Part shown: piece by piece, positions 1 to 9,223 of the stretch | How positions within the stretch are numbered: position 1 is the stretch's first letter | Layout of the letters: each line of letters starts with the position of its first letter | Origin: Prevotella sp. | GTDB taxonomy: Bacteria > Bacteroidota > Bacteroidia > Bacteroidales > Bacteroidaceae | Assembly: GCA_015060535.1 (NCBI GenBank) | Contig: SUYH01000001.1 | Location: 217,991 to 281,990 of the forward strand | Reading direction: 5' to 3' | DNA: 64,000 bases | Notes under the pieces: model-generated | The model's database searches: none | Told to the model about the DNA's origin: nothing | What the model saw: only the letters and a program-made list of their open reading frames with translations | Program-made: the position numbers and the translations under genes

Positions 1-7
1 AAGGTAC

Positions 8-42
8 GAAAAAAATAGGAGACACCAAAGCGTCTCCTATTT
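8..42 (-). terminator. Rho-independent terminator of rpsA
   Basis: Inverted repeat with perfect 11-base arms (13-23 and 32-42) and an 8-base loop, followed on the minus strand by a run of T. It lies 43 bases past the rpsA stop codon. The first six bases of the window read TACCTT on the minus strand, possibly the start of a -7 box for a gene outside the window. Confidence 0.85.
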
Positions 43-84
43 AAAATTTGCTAACGTGCATGAAACACGTATGATTATGAGCAA

Positions 85-1863
85 TTACTCGCCCTTCTCC
101 ATCTTAGCCTTCAGCTCAGCGAGTACGTCGATGTCGCCCAGTGTGGTGCTGGCAGCAACGTTCTCAATCTTCGGAGCATCGCTCTTCGGAGCACGAGCCT
201 TCTTGGCAGCAGCCTTCTTCTCCTCACGCTGAGGATCCTCGAAGGTGCGGCTGTGAGAGAGGATGATGCGCTTAGAGTCCTTGTTGAACTCAATCACCTT
301 GAAGGGCAGTGTCTCACCCTGAACGGCCTGTGAACCGTCTTCCTTCACGAGGTGCTTAGGAGTAGCGAAGCCCTCAACATCCTTGTCGAGTGATACAACA
401 GCGCCCTTCTCGAGCAGCTCGGTAATCTTACCCTCGTGGATAGAACCGACAGTGTACTTCTCCTCGAATACATCCCAAGGATTCTCCTCGAGCTGCTTGT
501 GACCGAGTGAGAGACGACGGTTCTCCTTGTCGATATCCAGTACGATGACGTCGATCTGGGCACCAACCTGAGTGAACTCTGAAGGATGCTTAACCTTCTT
601 AGTCCAAGAGAGGTCGCTGATGTGAATCAGGCCGTCAACACCCTCCTCGAGCTCAACAAATACACCGAAGTTGGTGAAGTTGCGAACCTTGGCGGTGTGC
701 TTTGAGCCAACAGGATACTTAACCTCGATAGCCTCCCAGGGGTCTTCCTTCAGCTGCTTGATACCCAGCGACATCTTGCGCTCGTCGCGGTCCAGGGTCA
801 GGATGACTGCCTCAATCTCGTCGCCTACCTTCAGGAACTCCTGGGCAGAACGCAGGTGCTGGCTCCATGACATCTCTGAAACGTGGATGAGTCCTTCAAC
901 ACCGGGCTGAATCTCAACGAATGCACCGTAGTCAGCGATAACGACTACCTTACCCTTTACGTGGTCGCCCACCTTGAGGTTAGCATCCAGAGCATCCCAG
1001 GGATGAGGAGTGAGCTGCTTCAGACCGAGAGCAATGCGGCGCTTCTCGTCATCGAAGTCGAGGATAACCACGTTGATCTTCTGGTCGAGCTCAACCACCT
1101 TGTGGGGATCGTCTACGCGGCCCCAGCTGAGATCGGTGATGTGGATGAGTCCGTCAACACCGCCCAGGTCAACGAATACACCGTAAGACGTGATGTTCTT
1201 AACGATACCTTCCAGAATCTGACCCTTCTCCAGCTTGCCGATGATCTCCTTCTTCTGGGCCTCGAGCTCCTGCTCGATGAGAGCCTTGTGAGATACTACA
1301 ACATTGCGGAACTCCTGGTTGATCTTAACAACCTTGAACTCCATGGTCTTGCCTACGAACTGGTCGTAGTCGCGTATGGGATGAACGTCGATCTGTGAAC
1401 CGGGCAGGAAAGCCTCGATACCAAATACGTCTACAATCATACCACCCTTTGTGCGGCACTTGATGTAACCTGTGATCACTTCCTGAGCCTCGAGTGCAGC
1501 GTTCACACGCTCCCAGCTCTTTGACATGCGAGCCTTCTTGTGCGACAGCACGAGCTGACCCTTCTTGTCCTCAGCGTTCTCTACATAAACCTCTACAACA
1601 TCGCCTGCCTTCAGGTCGGGGTTGTAACGGAACTCAGAAGCGGGGATGATACCGTCGCTCTTGTAGCCGATGTTTACGACAACCTCTTTCTTGTCCACGC
1701 TGATGACTGTTCCGTCAACAACCTGATGCTCGCTTACTTTGTTCAGCGTCTCATCATAAGCCTTGTCAAGCTCTTCCTTGCTGACGTTAGCCACTGTGCC
1801 ATTCTCATACTCTTCCCAGTTGAAGTCCTGTAATGGCTGGACGTTCTTAGTTAATTCTGACAT
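85..1863 (-). CDS. rpsA: 30S ribosomal protein S1
   Basis: Ribosomal protein S1 binds mRNA on the 30S subunit and helps place it for initiation. The 592-residue product has six S1 (OB-fold) repeats at about 47-110, 128-193, 214-282, 299-369, 386-456 and 472-540. Repeats three to five carry the typical core GVFVDL..GVDGLIH..DLSW; the first two and the last are divergent, as in other S1 proteins. The C-terminal 50 residues are a Lys/Ala-rich tail. The gene is transcribed alone from a promoter about 150 bases upstream with a structured leader. The length matches Bacteroidota S1. S1 may carry extra weight in initiation here because Shine-Dalgarno sequences are absent. Confidence 0.97.
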   Translation of the reverse strand: MSELTKNVQPLQDFNWEEYENGTVANVSKEELDKAYDETLNKVSEHQVVDGTVISVDKKEVVVNIGYKSDGIIPASEFRYNPDLKAGDVVEVYVENAEDKKGQLVLSHKKARMSKSWERVNAALEAQEVITGYIKCRTKGGMIVDVFGIEAFLPGSQIDVHPIRDYDQFVGKTMEFKVVKINQEFRNVVVSHKALIEQELEAQKKEIIGKLEKGQILEGIVKNITSYGVFVDLGGVDGLIHITDLSWGRVDDPHKVVELDQKINVVILDFDDEKRRIALGLKQLTPHPWDALDANLKVGDHVKGKVVVIADYGAFVEIQPGVEGLIHVSEMSWSQHLRSAQEFLKVGDEIEAVILTLDRDERKMSLGIKQLKEDPWEAIEVKYPVGSKHTAKVRNFTNFGVFVELEEGVDGLIHISDLSWTKKVKHPSEFTQVGAQIDVIVLDIDKENRRLSLGHKQLEENPWDVFEEKYTVGSIHEGKITELLEKGAVVSLDKDVEGFATPKHLVKEDGSQAVQGETLPFKVIEFNKDSKRIILSHSRTFEDPQREEKKAAAKKARAPKSDAPKIENVAASTTLGDIDVLAELKAKMEKGE

Positions 1864-2010
1864 AATAATAAATTTGTTTGTGCCCCTCGTTTTGTGTGTC
1901 GGGGCGGGGTCTGAACAGACGTTTACCAGACCATCTTTAAAGGGTTAATTGTTGATAGGAGCGGCGCCTGTTCCAGCTCCTATTTCCCCGTTTGGGGTAA
2001 AAAGCGGGTG
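1864..2010 (-). promoter_or_regulatory. Structured 5' leader of rpsA
   Basis: About 145 bases separate the -7 box (2018-2011) from the start codon, much longer than most leaders in the window. Minus-strand hairpins can form at 1983-1955 (8-base arms ATAGGAGC/GCTCCTAT), 1997-1986 (CCCC/GGGG), 1920-1909 (GTCTG-AA-CAGAC) and 1905-1882 (GCCCC/GGGGC). S1 represses its own translation in E. coli through leader hairpins; an equivalent role here is inference. The 15-mer GGGGTCTGAACAGAC at 1906-1920 recurs at 29060-29074. Confidence 0.5.
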
Positions 2011-2018
2011 CAAAGGTA
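2011..2018 (-). promoter_or_regulatory. -7 box of the rpsA promoter
   Basis: TACCTTTG on the minus strand, the Bacteroidota TAnnTTTG consensus. The -33 region is occupied by the heptad repeat at 2026-2060, so no normal TTTG element is seen at the usual distance. Confidence 0.75.
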
Positions 2019-2025
2019 CTAAAAT

Positions 2026-2060
2026 TAGTTGAGAGATGAGAGATGAGAGATGAGAGATGA
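2026..2060. repeat. 5 x 7 heptad element (unit GAGATGA)
   Basis: Four exact units GAGATGA at 2033-2060, preceded by a degenerate fifth unit (2026-2032, 5 of 7 matching). Total 35 bases. It lies between the tamB stop codon and the rpsA -7 box. One of nine 35-base, five-unit elements in the window. Confidence 0.8.
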
Positions 2061-2067
2061 TCGGGAA

Positions 2068-5000
2068 TTATGGTTTTTTAACTTTTTTAGGTTTATTTGT
2101 GAGCTTTTTCTTGATGCCAAAGAGGTCACGAATACCGTCGAAGTCTTTTTTCAGGATAATACCCAGTCCTTGTGTGTTCAGCGATGACTTGGTGAAATAG
2201 CGGTCGTTGGTCTGGTTGTACACCTTCAGTGCCATATTGCCGTTGGGGAACAGCAGGTAGCGGATGTCGAAGTCGCCGATGAACGACGGGTTGGCCGTCT
2301 TCGCATTGTCGCGATAGCCGAACTGTCCGTTGACGAGCAGGCGGTTGTTCAACAGTCGTCCGCTGATCAGTCCCTCGTATTCAGCATTGTTCCAACCCTC
2401 GTCACCTGTCGATATGTTGGCTCCGAAGTTCCAGTTGTTGCTCTTGATGACACGTCCCAACATATTGTTGATCTGACCGCTGAGGGTTCCTGACAACAGG
2501 CTTTGCATAGCCAGCGACGTCTTGCTGCGCCCTGTGTCGTCCTCGCCGGCATTGTTGGCTCCCTGTGGATAGAATCGTCCTACAGCAAGCAGGTAGATGA
2601 CCTGTTGGTTCATCTCCTCCTGTCCGTTGATGATTGAGCGCACCATCTGTTTCTCGTCCGTATTGACATTGGGGATGTCCAAGTCAAATTCGATGATGGG
2701 GGCACGCGGCTGGCCTGTGATGTTCATCAGACAGTTGACGCGTACGGTATTCGAGAAGCTGTTTCCTACGTTCAGATCCGACAGACTGACACCATTCACC
2801 GTATGCTGGGCCTGCATGTTCAGCGAGGCGTCATAGGGGTCGCCGCCAAAGACCACAGTACCTCCCTCATTGAAGATAAAGTTCTTTTTGATGATATTTT
2901 GAATGGTCAGCCCATAGGTGCCCTCGGTTACACGGTAGGTTCCAAACATCTGGAAGCCACCTTTATTATAATAGGTGGTCGACAGCTCACCATCGCCTCT
3001 GAGGGTGATGTAGTCGTTGGTACGTGGGTCCATCAGCAGTCGGATGGTGGCATTCGGAGAGGCGTTGATTTTCAGCCTCATGGTCAGGTCGGAACGGAAG
3101 TCGTCCTCTTCCTCCTCGGTGTTTTTCTTGCTTTGTTCGCTTTGCGCGTCGCCTTTGTTCCATTGGATGAACTCCTGGCTGTTCACTGCGTCGGGAGATG
3201 CGGCATTATAGACGAATACCGAGTTCTTCAGCGGGGTGACATCCGCACTGATGGTCACACCGCTTTCCCTGCCTTGAATGCTGACGTTGCCATTGGCATA
3301 GACCGTTCCGTAGAACGTGTCGTTACCAAATTCCTTGAAGTCGTAGGCCAGCAGTTCCTGCGCCTTGACATCGATGTCGTAGGTCATCTGGGTCAGCTCC
3401 TTGTGGTGGATGCCTCCTGTGAGTATGGCCTCATGGTTGTTGATGTCGTAGATGTGGCAGTTGACGAACTCGATCTCGTTAGGTACCATGCGTATTGTGT
3501 CATTGCGCAGTTCGTAGTCGCATCCCAGTGTACTGACATGAACCTGTCCGTTCAGCGCCAGTTCTCCGGTCAGGTTGATGGCGTCCAGCGGTCCTGCCAG
3601 CTTGACGGCTCCGTTGCCGTGTCCCGTTACGCTGCTGAGGAAACTGCTGGTGAACGACTGGGCAAAGTCCAGGTGAGTGCCCTCCGCACGAATGTCCAGA
3701 TCGATGTAGTTGTGCTTGGGTGAGACGTATCCGTCGATATAGGTCATTGCGTCCTTTCCATCATCTGCAATGGCTTGTATATCAATCTGTTCTTTCTCTT
3801 TATTCCAGTTTACATTTGCGTCTAGCGTACCCATGCGGCCGTGTTCAAACTTGAAGTCTCTGACCTTCAGTTTAGCGTCTGCTTCCAGGTTGCCGAAGAC
3901 ACCCTTTACGACACCTCCGCCCGTAGCATAACCATCGAATTCGACCGCGTGGAAGTTCACCAGGTCGAGCACATAGTCAATGTCTATGTCGCGCATCTGT
4001 ATGGCCAGCGAGTCGTCTGTCAGTTCGGAGGCGACACCGTGAATGGTCAGGAATTGCTTATCGTTGCGTATGGCGAAATTGTTGATGCCCACATGGTTCT
4101 TCGAGTAGCTGATAAACGCGGGTTCGATGTCCCATAGCTGGTTGCGCACGTTCATCTGCGACGGTTCTATGCTGATGTATGCCGTCTGCTTGTTGTCGTT
4201 TGATGTGTTGAAGCTCACCGTTGCATTCAGCTCTCCGCTCATGCGTTCTTCGCTGTGGTTGTCCCACATGAACGATGTGAACAGGTTGTTGTTCATCGCG
4301 TTGCCAACGGCTTTCAAGTCGAAGTGGTCGCCGTCGTCCATTAGTTTGGTGACGCTCAGGTTGTATTGCAGCGAGTCGCCTGGTGATGTGATGTTGATCA
4401 GTCCGTTGGCATAGCCGCTCTCCTTATAGACGATGCGCGGAATCTCGCACTCCAGTTCGATGCTGTTCATGGGGTCGTTCACCATGCCTTGCAGGTGCAA
4501 CGGTTGCTCCAGGTAGACCGGAACCTGCAACAGGTGTCGCAGCCAGTCCGACTTGTTGATGGTCGCTGCTATGACGAAGTTGTTCTTCGTGTTAGGATTC
4601 AGCTTGGGGATTCCGGGCAGGGTGGGTAGCTTGGCGGCTATGAAGTTGGTGAAGCTCTGCGGCAGCGTCTGATAGTCGAAGTCACCTGTGATTTCTATAT
4701 TTCCGAAGTCGCTGTCCAGTGTGATGTGGTGAATTTCCTCCGTGAAGTTCGACTCTATGCTGACTTTGTCCAGCTCGTAGTATTCCGATGACGAAGTCAT
4801 GAAGAAGTCGCTTACCTCGATGGTTCCCACGATGTCGTTCACGCTGCTGGCCATGAAGTTGGCGTTCAGCAGTCCCGAGAACCGTGCTTCGTCCCATTTG
4901 TCCGTCAGGTTGATGAGCTTAGGCGACAGGTTGCCGACCTGTGCTGTCAGCTGTACGTTGTTGGTGCGGCCCTCCTTCAGCACCTGTCCTTCCACGTTTA

Positions 5001-6486
5001 GCGTCACGTTGGGGTCGTCGATGTTCAGTGTGCCGTGTATGTCGTTTTTGCTGTAGTGGCCGTTCACCTCGATGTTCTTGTACTGATAGCCCTGATATTC
5101 GAACGTGTTCAGGATACCGTCTGCATCCACCTGTACATTACCATTCTCGGGCAGCTGTCCGCTCAGCGCTATCTGGGTAGCTAGCCGTCCGAAGTGCGCA
5201 TTGTCAAGCAGGCGTTTCAGATTGATCCCGTCGGTCTTCACGTCGCCCTTGAATTTCCGCTGGCTGTCCATTTTCAGACTGATGCTGATGTTGCCGGCAT
5301 CCGTGTCCAGCTGGTTGTTCGTCGTGATGTTGCTCAGTCCTACGCCCGACGTAGCTCCTTTGAGATGGATGCTACCCATGCGGTTGATGATGTCAGGCAC
5401 TTTGGCCTGTTCGCCTTTGAGGTTCTCGGAGATGAAGTTGATGGTCTTACCCGACAGATCCAGATGCTGGATGTCTACAAGCCATGCGGGTTCTTTCTGG
5501 CGGATGTCCTTCACCCATCCCGTCATGTTCAGTCCGATGTCGCCCGTTGTCGAGCTGATCAACAGCTTGGGAATGTTCAGTGTCTCGCCTTGTCCGTTGA
5601 AATCGGCATGGACAGACAGTGTGCTGTTGAACGTCTTGAGCGAGGGTAGGAGACATGCCAGGTCTGATAGCCTTATGGTTGATGGTTTGATACCACCCTT
5701 GTACTGCAGCGATGGTATCACAAAGTGGTCGCCCCGGAATCGGTATGTCGCCTCAACGTCGTCCAGCTGCAGGTTGGTGCCGGGCATGCGTAGCAGGAAA
5801 TCGGTCAGTCGGCTCTGGCTCCTGCCTCCCTGAAAGCGGAATGACAGTCGGTTGATGGCCAGTCCTGACTGTTCTTCCATCGAGAGTCTTTTCACTTTGA
5901 TGTTCAGCGAGTCTTCCGTCAGCGTCTTCAGCACCATGTGCGTACTGATGTCCTTCAGCCACAGGTGTTTAGGATTCAGCTTGCCTGGCGTCTTGGGTGC
6001 GTCCCAACAGTCATAACTGACGCTGGTGTGTCTCAGAATCAGCGAGTTAATGCGTAAGTCGAGTGGGGTGGTGCTGGTGGTGTCCTTCGATGCCAGCGAG
6101 TCCAGCACAAATTGGCAGTTCAGCTTGTCGTTGGCCGTTTTCTGGTACAGTCTGGCATGAGCTCCAAACAGCTGCGCTTTGGCCAGTACGATCTTGCCTT
6201 CCGTCAGCGGCAGCAGTTCCATGCGTGCCGATAGTCTGCTGCACCACAGCATATCCTTGCTCTCCTGGTCCTTGATGTGCAGGTTGTCCAGCGTCAGGTG
6301 GTTCAGCAGTCCGATGTCCATGCGCGCTATGCTGACACTCGTCCCCAGCTTCTGCGACAGGAATCTGGCCATTCGCGAGCCCATATATTCCTGGACGAAG
6401 GTCAGCCGAGAGGCGCCAAACACCAAGATGTATAGCCCCAGAACGGTCCATACGATGATATTTGATATGCGCTTTAGAATCTTCAA
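2068..6486 (-). CDS. tamB: TamB-like translocation/assembly module protein
   Basis: A 1472-residue envelope protein of the TamB/AsmA-like superfamily. Such proteins are inner-membrane anchored, cross the periplasm as a long beta-groove and are linked to outer-membrane barrel assembly and lipid transfer. Residues 10-27 form a signal anchor. The middle is a long run of beta-rich segments, and the last 400 residues match the TamB C-terminal domain (DUF490), with a typical barrel-like end. The start is a TTG codon: the upstream in-frame stretch holds no ATG before a stop, and MKILKR leads straight into the anchor. It has its own promoter (6544-6537), divergent from nqrA. No TamA-like barrel gene lies next to it here. 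Confidence 0.88.
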   Translation of the reverse strand: MKILKRISNIIVWTVLGLYILVFGASRLTFVQEYMGSRMARFLSQKLGTSVSIARMDIGLLNHLTLDNLHIKDQESKDMLWCSRLSARMELLPLTEGKIVLAKAQLFGAHARLYQKTANDKLNCQFVLDSLASKDTTSTTPLDLRINSLILRHTSVSYDCWDAPKTPGKLNPKHLWLKDISTHMVLKTLTEDSLNIKVKRLSMEEQSGLAINRLSFRFQGGRSQSRLTDFLLRMPGTNLQLDDVEATYRFRGDHFVIPSLQYKGGIKPSTIRLSDLACLLPSLKTFNSTLSVHADFNGQGETLNIPKLLISSTTGDIGLNMTGWVKDIRQKEPAWLVDIQHLDLSGKTINFISENLKGEQAKVPDIINRMGSIHLKGATSGVGLSNITTNNQLDTDAGNISISLKMDSQRKFKGDVKTDGINLKRLLDNAHFGRLATQIALSGQLPENGNVQVDADGILNTFEYQGYQYKNIEVNGHYSKNDIHGTLNIDDPNVTLNVEGQVLKEGRTNNVQLTAQVGNLSPKLINLTDKWDEARFSGLLNANFMASSVNDIVGTIEVSDFFMTSSSEYYELDKVSIESNFTEEIHHITLDSDFGNIEITGDFDYQTLPQSFTNFIAAKLPTLPGIPKLNPNTKNNFVIAATINKSDWLRHLLQVPVYLEQPLHLQGMVNDPMNSIELECEIPRIVYKESGYANGLINITSPGDSLQYNLSVTKLMDDGDHFDLKAVGNAMNNNLFTSFMWDNHSEERMSGELNATVSFNTSNDNKQTAYISIEPSQMNVRNQLWDIEPAFISYSKNHVGINNFAIRNDKQFLTIHGVASELTDDSLAIQMRDIDIDYVLDLVNFHAVEFDGYATGGGVVKGVFGNLEADAKLKVRDFKFEHGRMGTLDANVNWNKEKEQIDIQAIADDGKDAMTYIDGYVSPKHNYIDLDIRAEGTHLDFAQSFTSSFLSSVTGHGNGAVKLAGPLDAINLTGELALNGQVHVSTLGCDYELRNDTIRMVPNEIEFVNCHIYDINNHEAILTGGIHHKELTQMTYDIDVKAQELLAYDFKEFGNDTFYGTVYANGNVSIQGRESGVTISADVTPLKNSVFVYNAASPDAVNSQEFIQWNKGDAQSEQSKKNTEEEEDDFRSDLTMRLKINASPNATIRLLMDPRTNDYITLRGDGELSTTYYNKGGFQMFGTYRVTEGTYGLTIQNIIKKNFIFNEGGTVVFGGDPYDASLNMQAQHTVNGVSLSDLNVGNSFSNTVRVNCLMNITGQPRAPIIEFDLDIPNVNTDEKQMVRSIINGQEEMNQQVIYLLAVGRFYPQGANNAGEDDTGRSKTSLAMQSLLSGTLSGQINNMLGRVIKSNNWNFGANISTGDEGWNNAEYEGLISGRLLNNRLLVNGQFGYRDNAKTANPSFIGDFDIRYLLFPNGNMALKVYNQTNDRYFTKSSLNTQGLGIILKKDFDGIRDLFGIKKKLTNKPKKVKKP

Positions 6487-6536
6487 AACTGACAGATGGA
6501 GATAGCAATTTATTTTGCTTTACTCTAATTTTGCCA

Positions 6537-6544
6537 CAAAATTA
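6537..6544 (-). promoter_or_regulatory. -7 box of tamB
   Basis: TAATTTTG on the minus strand, about 50 bases from the TTG start of tamB. Confidence 0.55.
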
Positions 6545-6582
6545 CATGAAAAAGTTGGGAAGAGGGAACTTTTTCGTACTTT

Positions 6583-6617
6583 TTTGTGTCCGATATGGCT
6601 AAATTTTATTAATTTTG
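6583..6617 (+). promoter_or_regulatory. Promoter of the nqr operon
   Basis: TTTG at 6583-6586 and TAATTTTG at 6610-6617, spacing 23 bases (slightly longer than the usual 19-21), about 40 bases from the nqrA start. Confidence 0.55.
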
Positions 6618-6657
6618 CAAACAATAGGGTTAAACTATTCACATATTCATTTCAATA

Positions 6658-8040
6658 ATGGCAAATGTTATTAAGCTAAAGAAAGGCTTGGACATCCACC
6701 TGCAAGGCAAGGCAGAGGAGAAGAAGATCCAGCTGAAATCGAATGGCAAGTATGCACTTGTGCCTGATGATTTCGAAGGAATCACTCCGAAGGTCGTTGT
6801 CAAGGAGGGGGATAAGGTCAAGGCCGGGGATGCGCTGTTTGTCAACAAGCAGTATCCCGAAGTGAAGTTTGCCTCACCAGTGAGCGGAACCGTCCGCGAG
6901 GTGGTACGTGGCGAACGAAGGAAAGTGCTTTGCGTGAAGGTTGACGCTGACGCCCAGCAGGAGTTTGTAGACTTCGGCAAGAAGGATGTCACGAAACTGT
7001 CAGGCGAGCAAGTCGTTAATGCATTGTTGGAAGCAGGTCTCTTCGGTTACATCAACCAGTTGCCTTATGCTGTATCGACCAATCCGTCGGTCATGCCTAA
7101 GGCCATTTTTGTATCGGCCCTGCGCGACAAGCCGCTGGCTGCCGACTTCCAGTACGAGGTGAAGGGGCAGGAGCAGGACTTCGTGACGGGTATCCAGGCG
7201 CTGTCGAAAATCGCCAAGACGTATCTCGGACTTGGTATTCAGCCCGACTTCCAGACGGTCATCCGCCAGTTGGGTATCGACAAGTATGCGGAGCTGAACA
7301 TCTTCGACGGTCCCTGTCCTGCGGGTAACGTAGGCGTTCAGGTGAACAACGTCGACCCTGTGAACAAGGGCGAGGTGGTCTGGACGATTGGCGACCCGAC
7401 GGTGGTGCTCTTCATCGGACGCCTGTTCAATACGGGTAAGGTGAACCTGACACGTACCGTAGCCCTCTGCGGTAGCGAGGTCAAGAGTCCTGCCTACGTG
7501 GACATGCTTGTGGGTGAGGAATTGTCGACGCTTCTCTCGAACAGCTATGATGCTTCGAAGAGCGTGCGCATCATCAACGGCAACGTGCTGACTGGCAAGC
7601 CGACCACGAAGGAAGGTTATCTGGGGGCTCACACCTCTGAGATCACTGTTATCCCCGAAGGCGACCAGGCTGATGAGTTCCTCGGCTGGATTCTGCCGCG
7701 CTTCAAGCAGTTCTCCGTGAACCGCAGCTACTTTTCATGGTTGCAGAATCCCTGGTTCGTCAGTAAGAAGAAGCAGTATGCGCTCGATGCCCGTATCAAG
7801 GGTGGTGAGCGTCACATGATTATGAGTGGTGAGTACGACAAGGTGCTGCCGATGGATATCTATGGTGAATACCTCATCAAGGCCATCATCGCTGGCGATA
7901 TCGACCGCCAGGAGGCCCTGGGTATCTACGAGGTAAGTCCTGAGGATTTTGCTCTCGCGGAGTTCGTGGACAGCTCGAAGCTAGAGCTGCAACGTATTGT
8001 TCGTGAGGGACTTAATATTTTACGTAAAGAAAACGCATAA
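6658..8040 (+). CDS. nqrA: Na+-translocating NADH:quinone reductase subunit A
   Basis: Subunit A of the Na+-pumping NADH:ubiquinone/menaquinone oxidoreductase, a peripheral subunit on the cytoplasmic face. The 460 residues begin with the barrel-sandwich (RnfC-like) stretch: GLDIHLQGKAEE, then a lipoyl-like fold with ASPVSGTVREVVRGERR at about 75-90. The length is close to the family norm (about 450). It is the first gene of nqrABCDEF, with nqrB 5 bases downstream. No transmembrane segment is evident, as expected. Confidence 0.97.
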   Translation: MANVIKLKKGLDIHLQGKAEEKKIQLKSNGKYALVPDDFEGITPKVVVKEGDKVKAGDALFVNKQYPEVKFASPVSGTVREVVRGERRKVLCVKVDADAQQEFVDFGKKDVTKLSGEQVVNALLEAGLFGYINQLPYAVSTNPSVMPKAIFVSALRDKPLAADFQYEVKGQEQDFVTGIQALSKIAKTYLGLGIQPDFQTVIRQLGIDKYAELNIFDGPCPAGNVGVQVNNVDPVNKGEVVWTIGDPTVVLFIGRLFNTGKVNLTRTVALCGSEVKSPAYVDMLVGEELSTLLSNSYDASKSVRIINGNVLTGKPTTKEGYLGAHTSEITVIPEGDQADEFLGWILPRFKQFSVNRSYFSWLQNPWFVSKKKQYALDARIKGGERHMIMSGEYDKVLPMDIYGEYLIKAIIAGDIDRQEALGIYEVSPEDFALAEFVDSSKLELQRIVREGLNILRKENA

Positions 8041-8045
8041 CGAAT

Positions 8046-9203
8046 ATGAAAGCATTACGAAATTATCTCAATAAGGTAAAGCCGAACTTCGAGGAGGGTG
8101 GCAAGCTGCATGCTTTCCGTTCGGTGTTCGACGGCTTCGAGACCTTCCTTTATGTGCCTAACGACACGGCAAAGGCTGGTGGCGTGAACATTCACGACGC
8201 TATCGACTCGAAGCGTATTATGAGTATGGTGGTTATCGCCCTGATGCCAGCCATGCTGTTTGGTATGTATAACATCGGCTATCAGAACTATTTGGCAGCA
8301 GGAACACTGGCTACGGCCTCATTCTTCGAGATTTTCTGCTATGGTTTCCTGGCCGTACTTCCTAAGATTCTCGTCAGCTACATCGTAGGTCTGGGCATCG
8401 AGTTTGCGTGGGCCCAGTGGAAGGGTGAGGAGATCCAGGAGGGCTATCTCGTATCGGGTATCATCATCCCGCTCATCATCCCTATCGGCTGTCCGCTGTG
8501 GATGCTCGCTCTGGCTTGCGCATTCTCAGTAATCTTCTGTAAGGAGATTTTCGGCGGTACGGGTATGAACATCTTCAATCCGGCTATTGCAGCCCGTATG
8601 TTCCTGTTCTTCGCCTATCCTTCCAAGATGACTGGTGATACAGTCTGGGTGGCTCAGGATTCTATCTTCGGACTGGGTAACACGCTGCCCGACGGATTCA
8701 CCGCTGCTACACCTCTCGGACAGATGGCACAGGGCATCGATCCCAGCGCTTCTATCTGCGATATGATCTGCGGCTTTATCCCCGGATCTATCGGTGAGAC
8801 ATCGCTCATCGCTATCGCTCTTGGTGGCTGCCTCCTGCTCTTGACGGGCATCGCCTCTTGGCGCACCATGCTGAGCGTATTCGTGGGTGGCGCTATCATG
8901 GCATGCATCTTCGAGCAGACCGGTCAGTCGATGACTTGGTGGCATCACTTCGTTCTTGGTGGCTTCGCCTTCGGTGCTGTCTTCATGGCTACCGATCCCG
9001 TTACCTCTTGCCGCACCACTACAGGCCAGTACATCTACGGTTTCCTCATCGGTGCTATGGCCATCATCATCCGTGTGATGAATGCCGGTTATCCTGAGGG
9101 TATGATGCTCGCCATCTTCTTTGGTAATATGTTTGCTCCCACCATCGACCATTTCATCGTGGAGCGCAATATCTCGAAACGCCAGAAAAGATTGAAGAAT
9201 TGA
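8046..9203 (+). CDS. nqrB: Na+-translocating NADH:quinone reductase subunit B
   Basis: Membrane subunit B (385 residues, about ten helices), part of the Na+ path and carrier of a covalent FMN. The flavinylation motif is AATPL, where Thr222 matches the threonine that binds FMN through a phosphoester in Vibrio NqrB (SGAT motif). A soluble N-terminal 50 residues precede the first helix at about 58. The conserved loop GGTGMNIFNPA lies at about 170-180. The reading frame ends 20 bases before nqrC, and that gap consists of an 8-base tandem repeat. Confidence 0.97.
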   Translation: MKALRNYLNKVKPNFEEGGKLHAFRSVFDGFETFLYVPNDTAKAGGVNIHDAIDSKRIMSMVVIALMPAMLFGMYNIGYQNYLAAGTLATASFFEIFCYGFLAVLPKILVSYIVGLGIEFAWAQWKGEEIQEGYLVSGIIIPLIIPIGCPLWMLALACAFSVIFCKEIFGGTGMNIFNPAIAARMFLFFAYPSKMTGDTVWVAQDSIFGLGNTLPDGFTAATPLGQMAQGIDPSASICDMICGFIPGSIGETSLIAIALGGCLLLLTGIASWRTMLSVFVGGAIMACIFEQTGQSMTWWHHFVLGGFAFGAVFMATDPVTSCRTTTGQYIYGFLIGAMAIIIRVMNAGYPEGMMLAIFFGNMFAPTIDHFIVERNISKRQKRLKN

Positions 9204-9222
9204 AAAATTGAAGAATTGAAAT
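9191..9222. repeat. 4 x 8 element (unit ATTGAAGA), nqrB-nqrC junction
   Basis: Four 8-base units covering the last 13 bases of nqrB and the gap to nqrC. The 32 bases are identical to 11133-11164 at the nqrE-nqrF junction. Confidence 0.85.
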
Positions 9223-9223
9223 T

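Noticed and set aside
883..1398. 171-codon open frame on the plus strand
   Set aside because: Antisense to rpsA, composition typical of a shadow frame.
2803..3723. 306-codon open frame on the plus strand
   Set aside because: It lies fully inside tamB on the opposite strand; the product has no recognisable motif and no promoter, while tamB is clear.
6486..6508. ATG at 6508 as tamB start
   Set aside because: That ATG is in another frame; the tamB frame has a TTG at 6486 and no ATG before an upstream stop.
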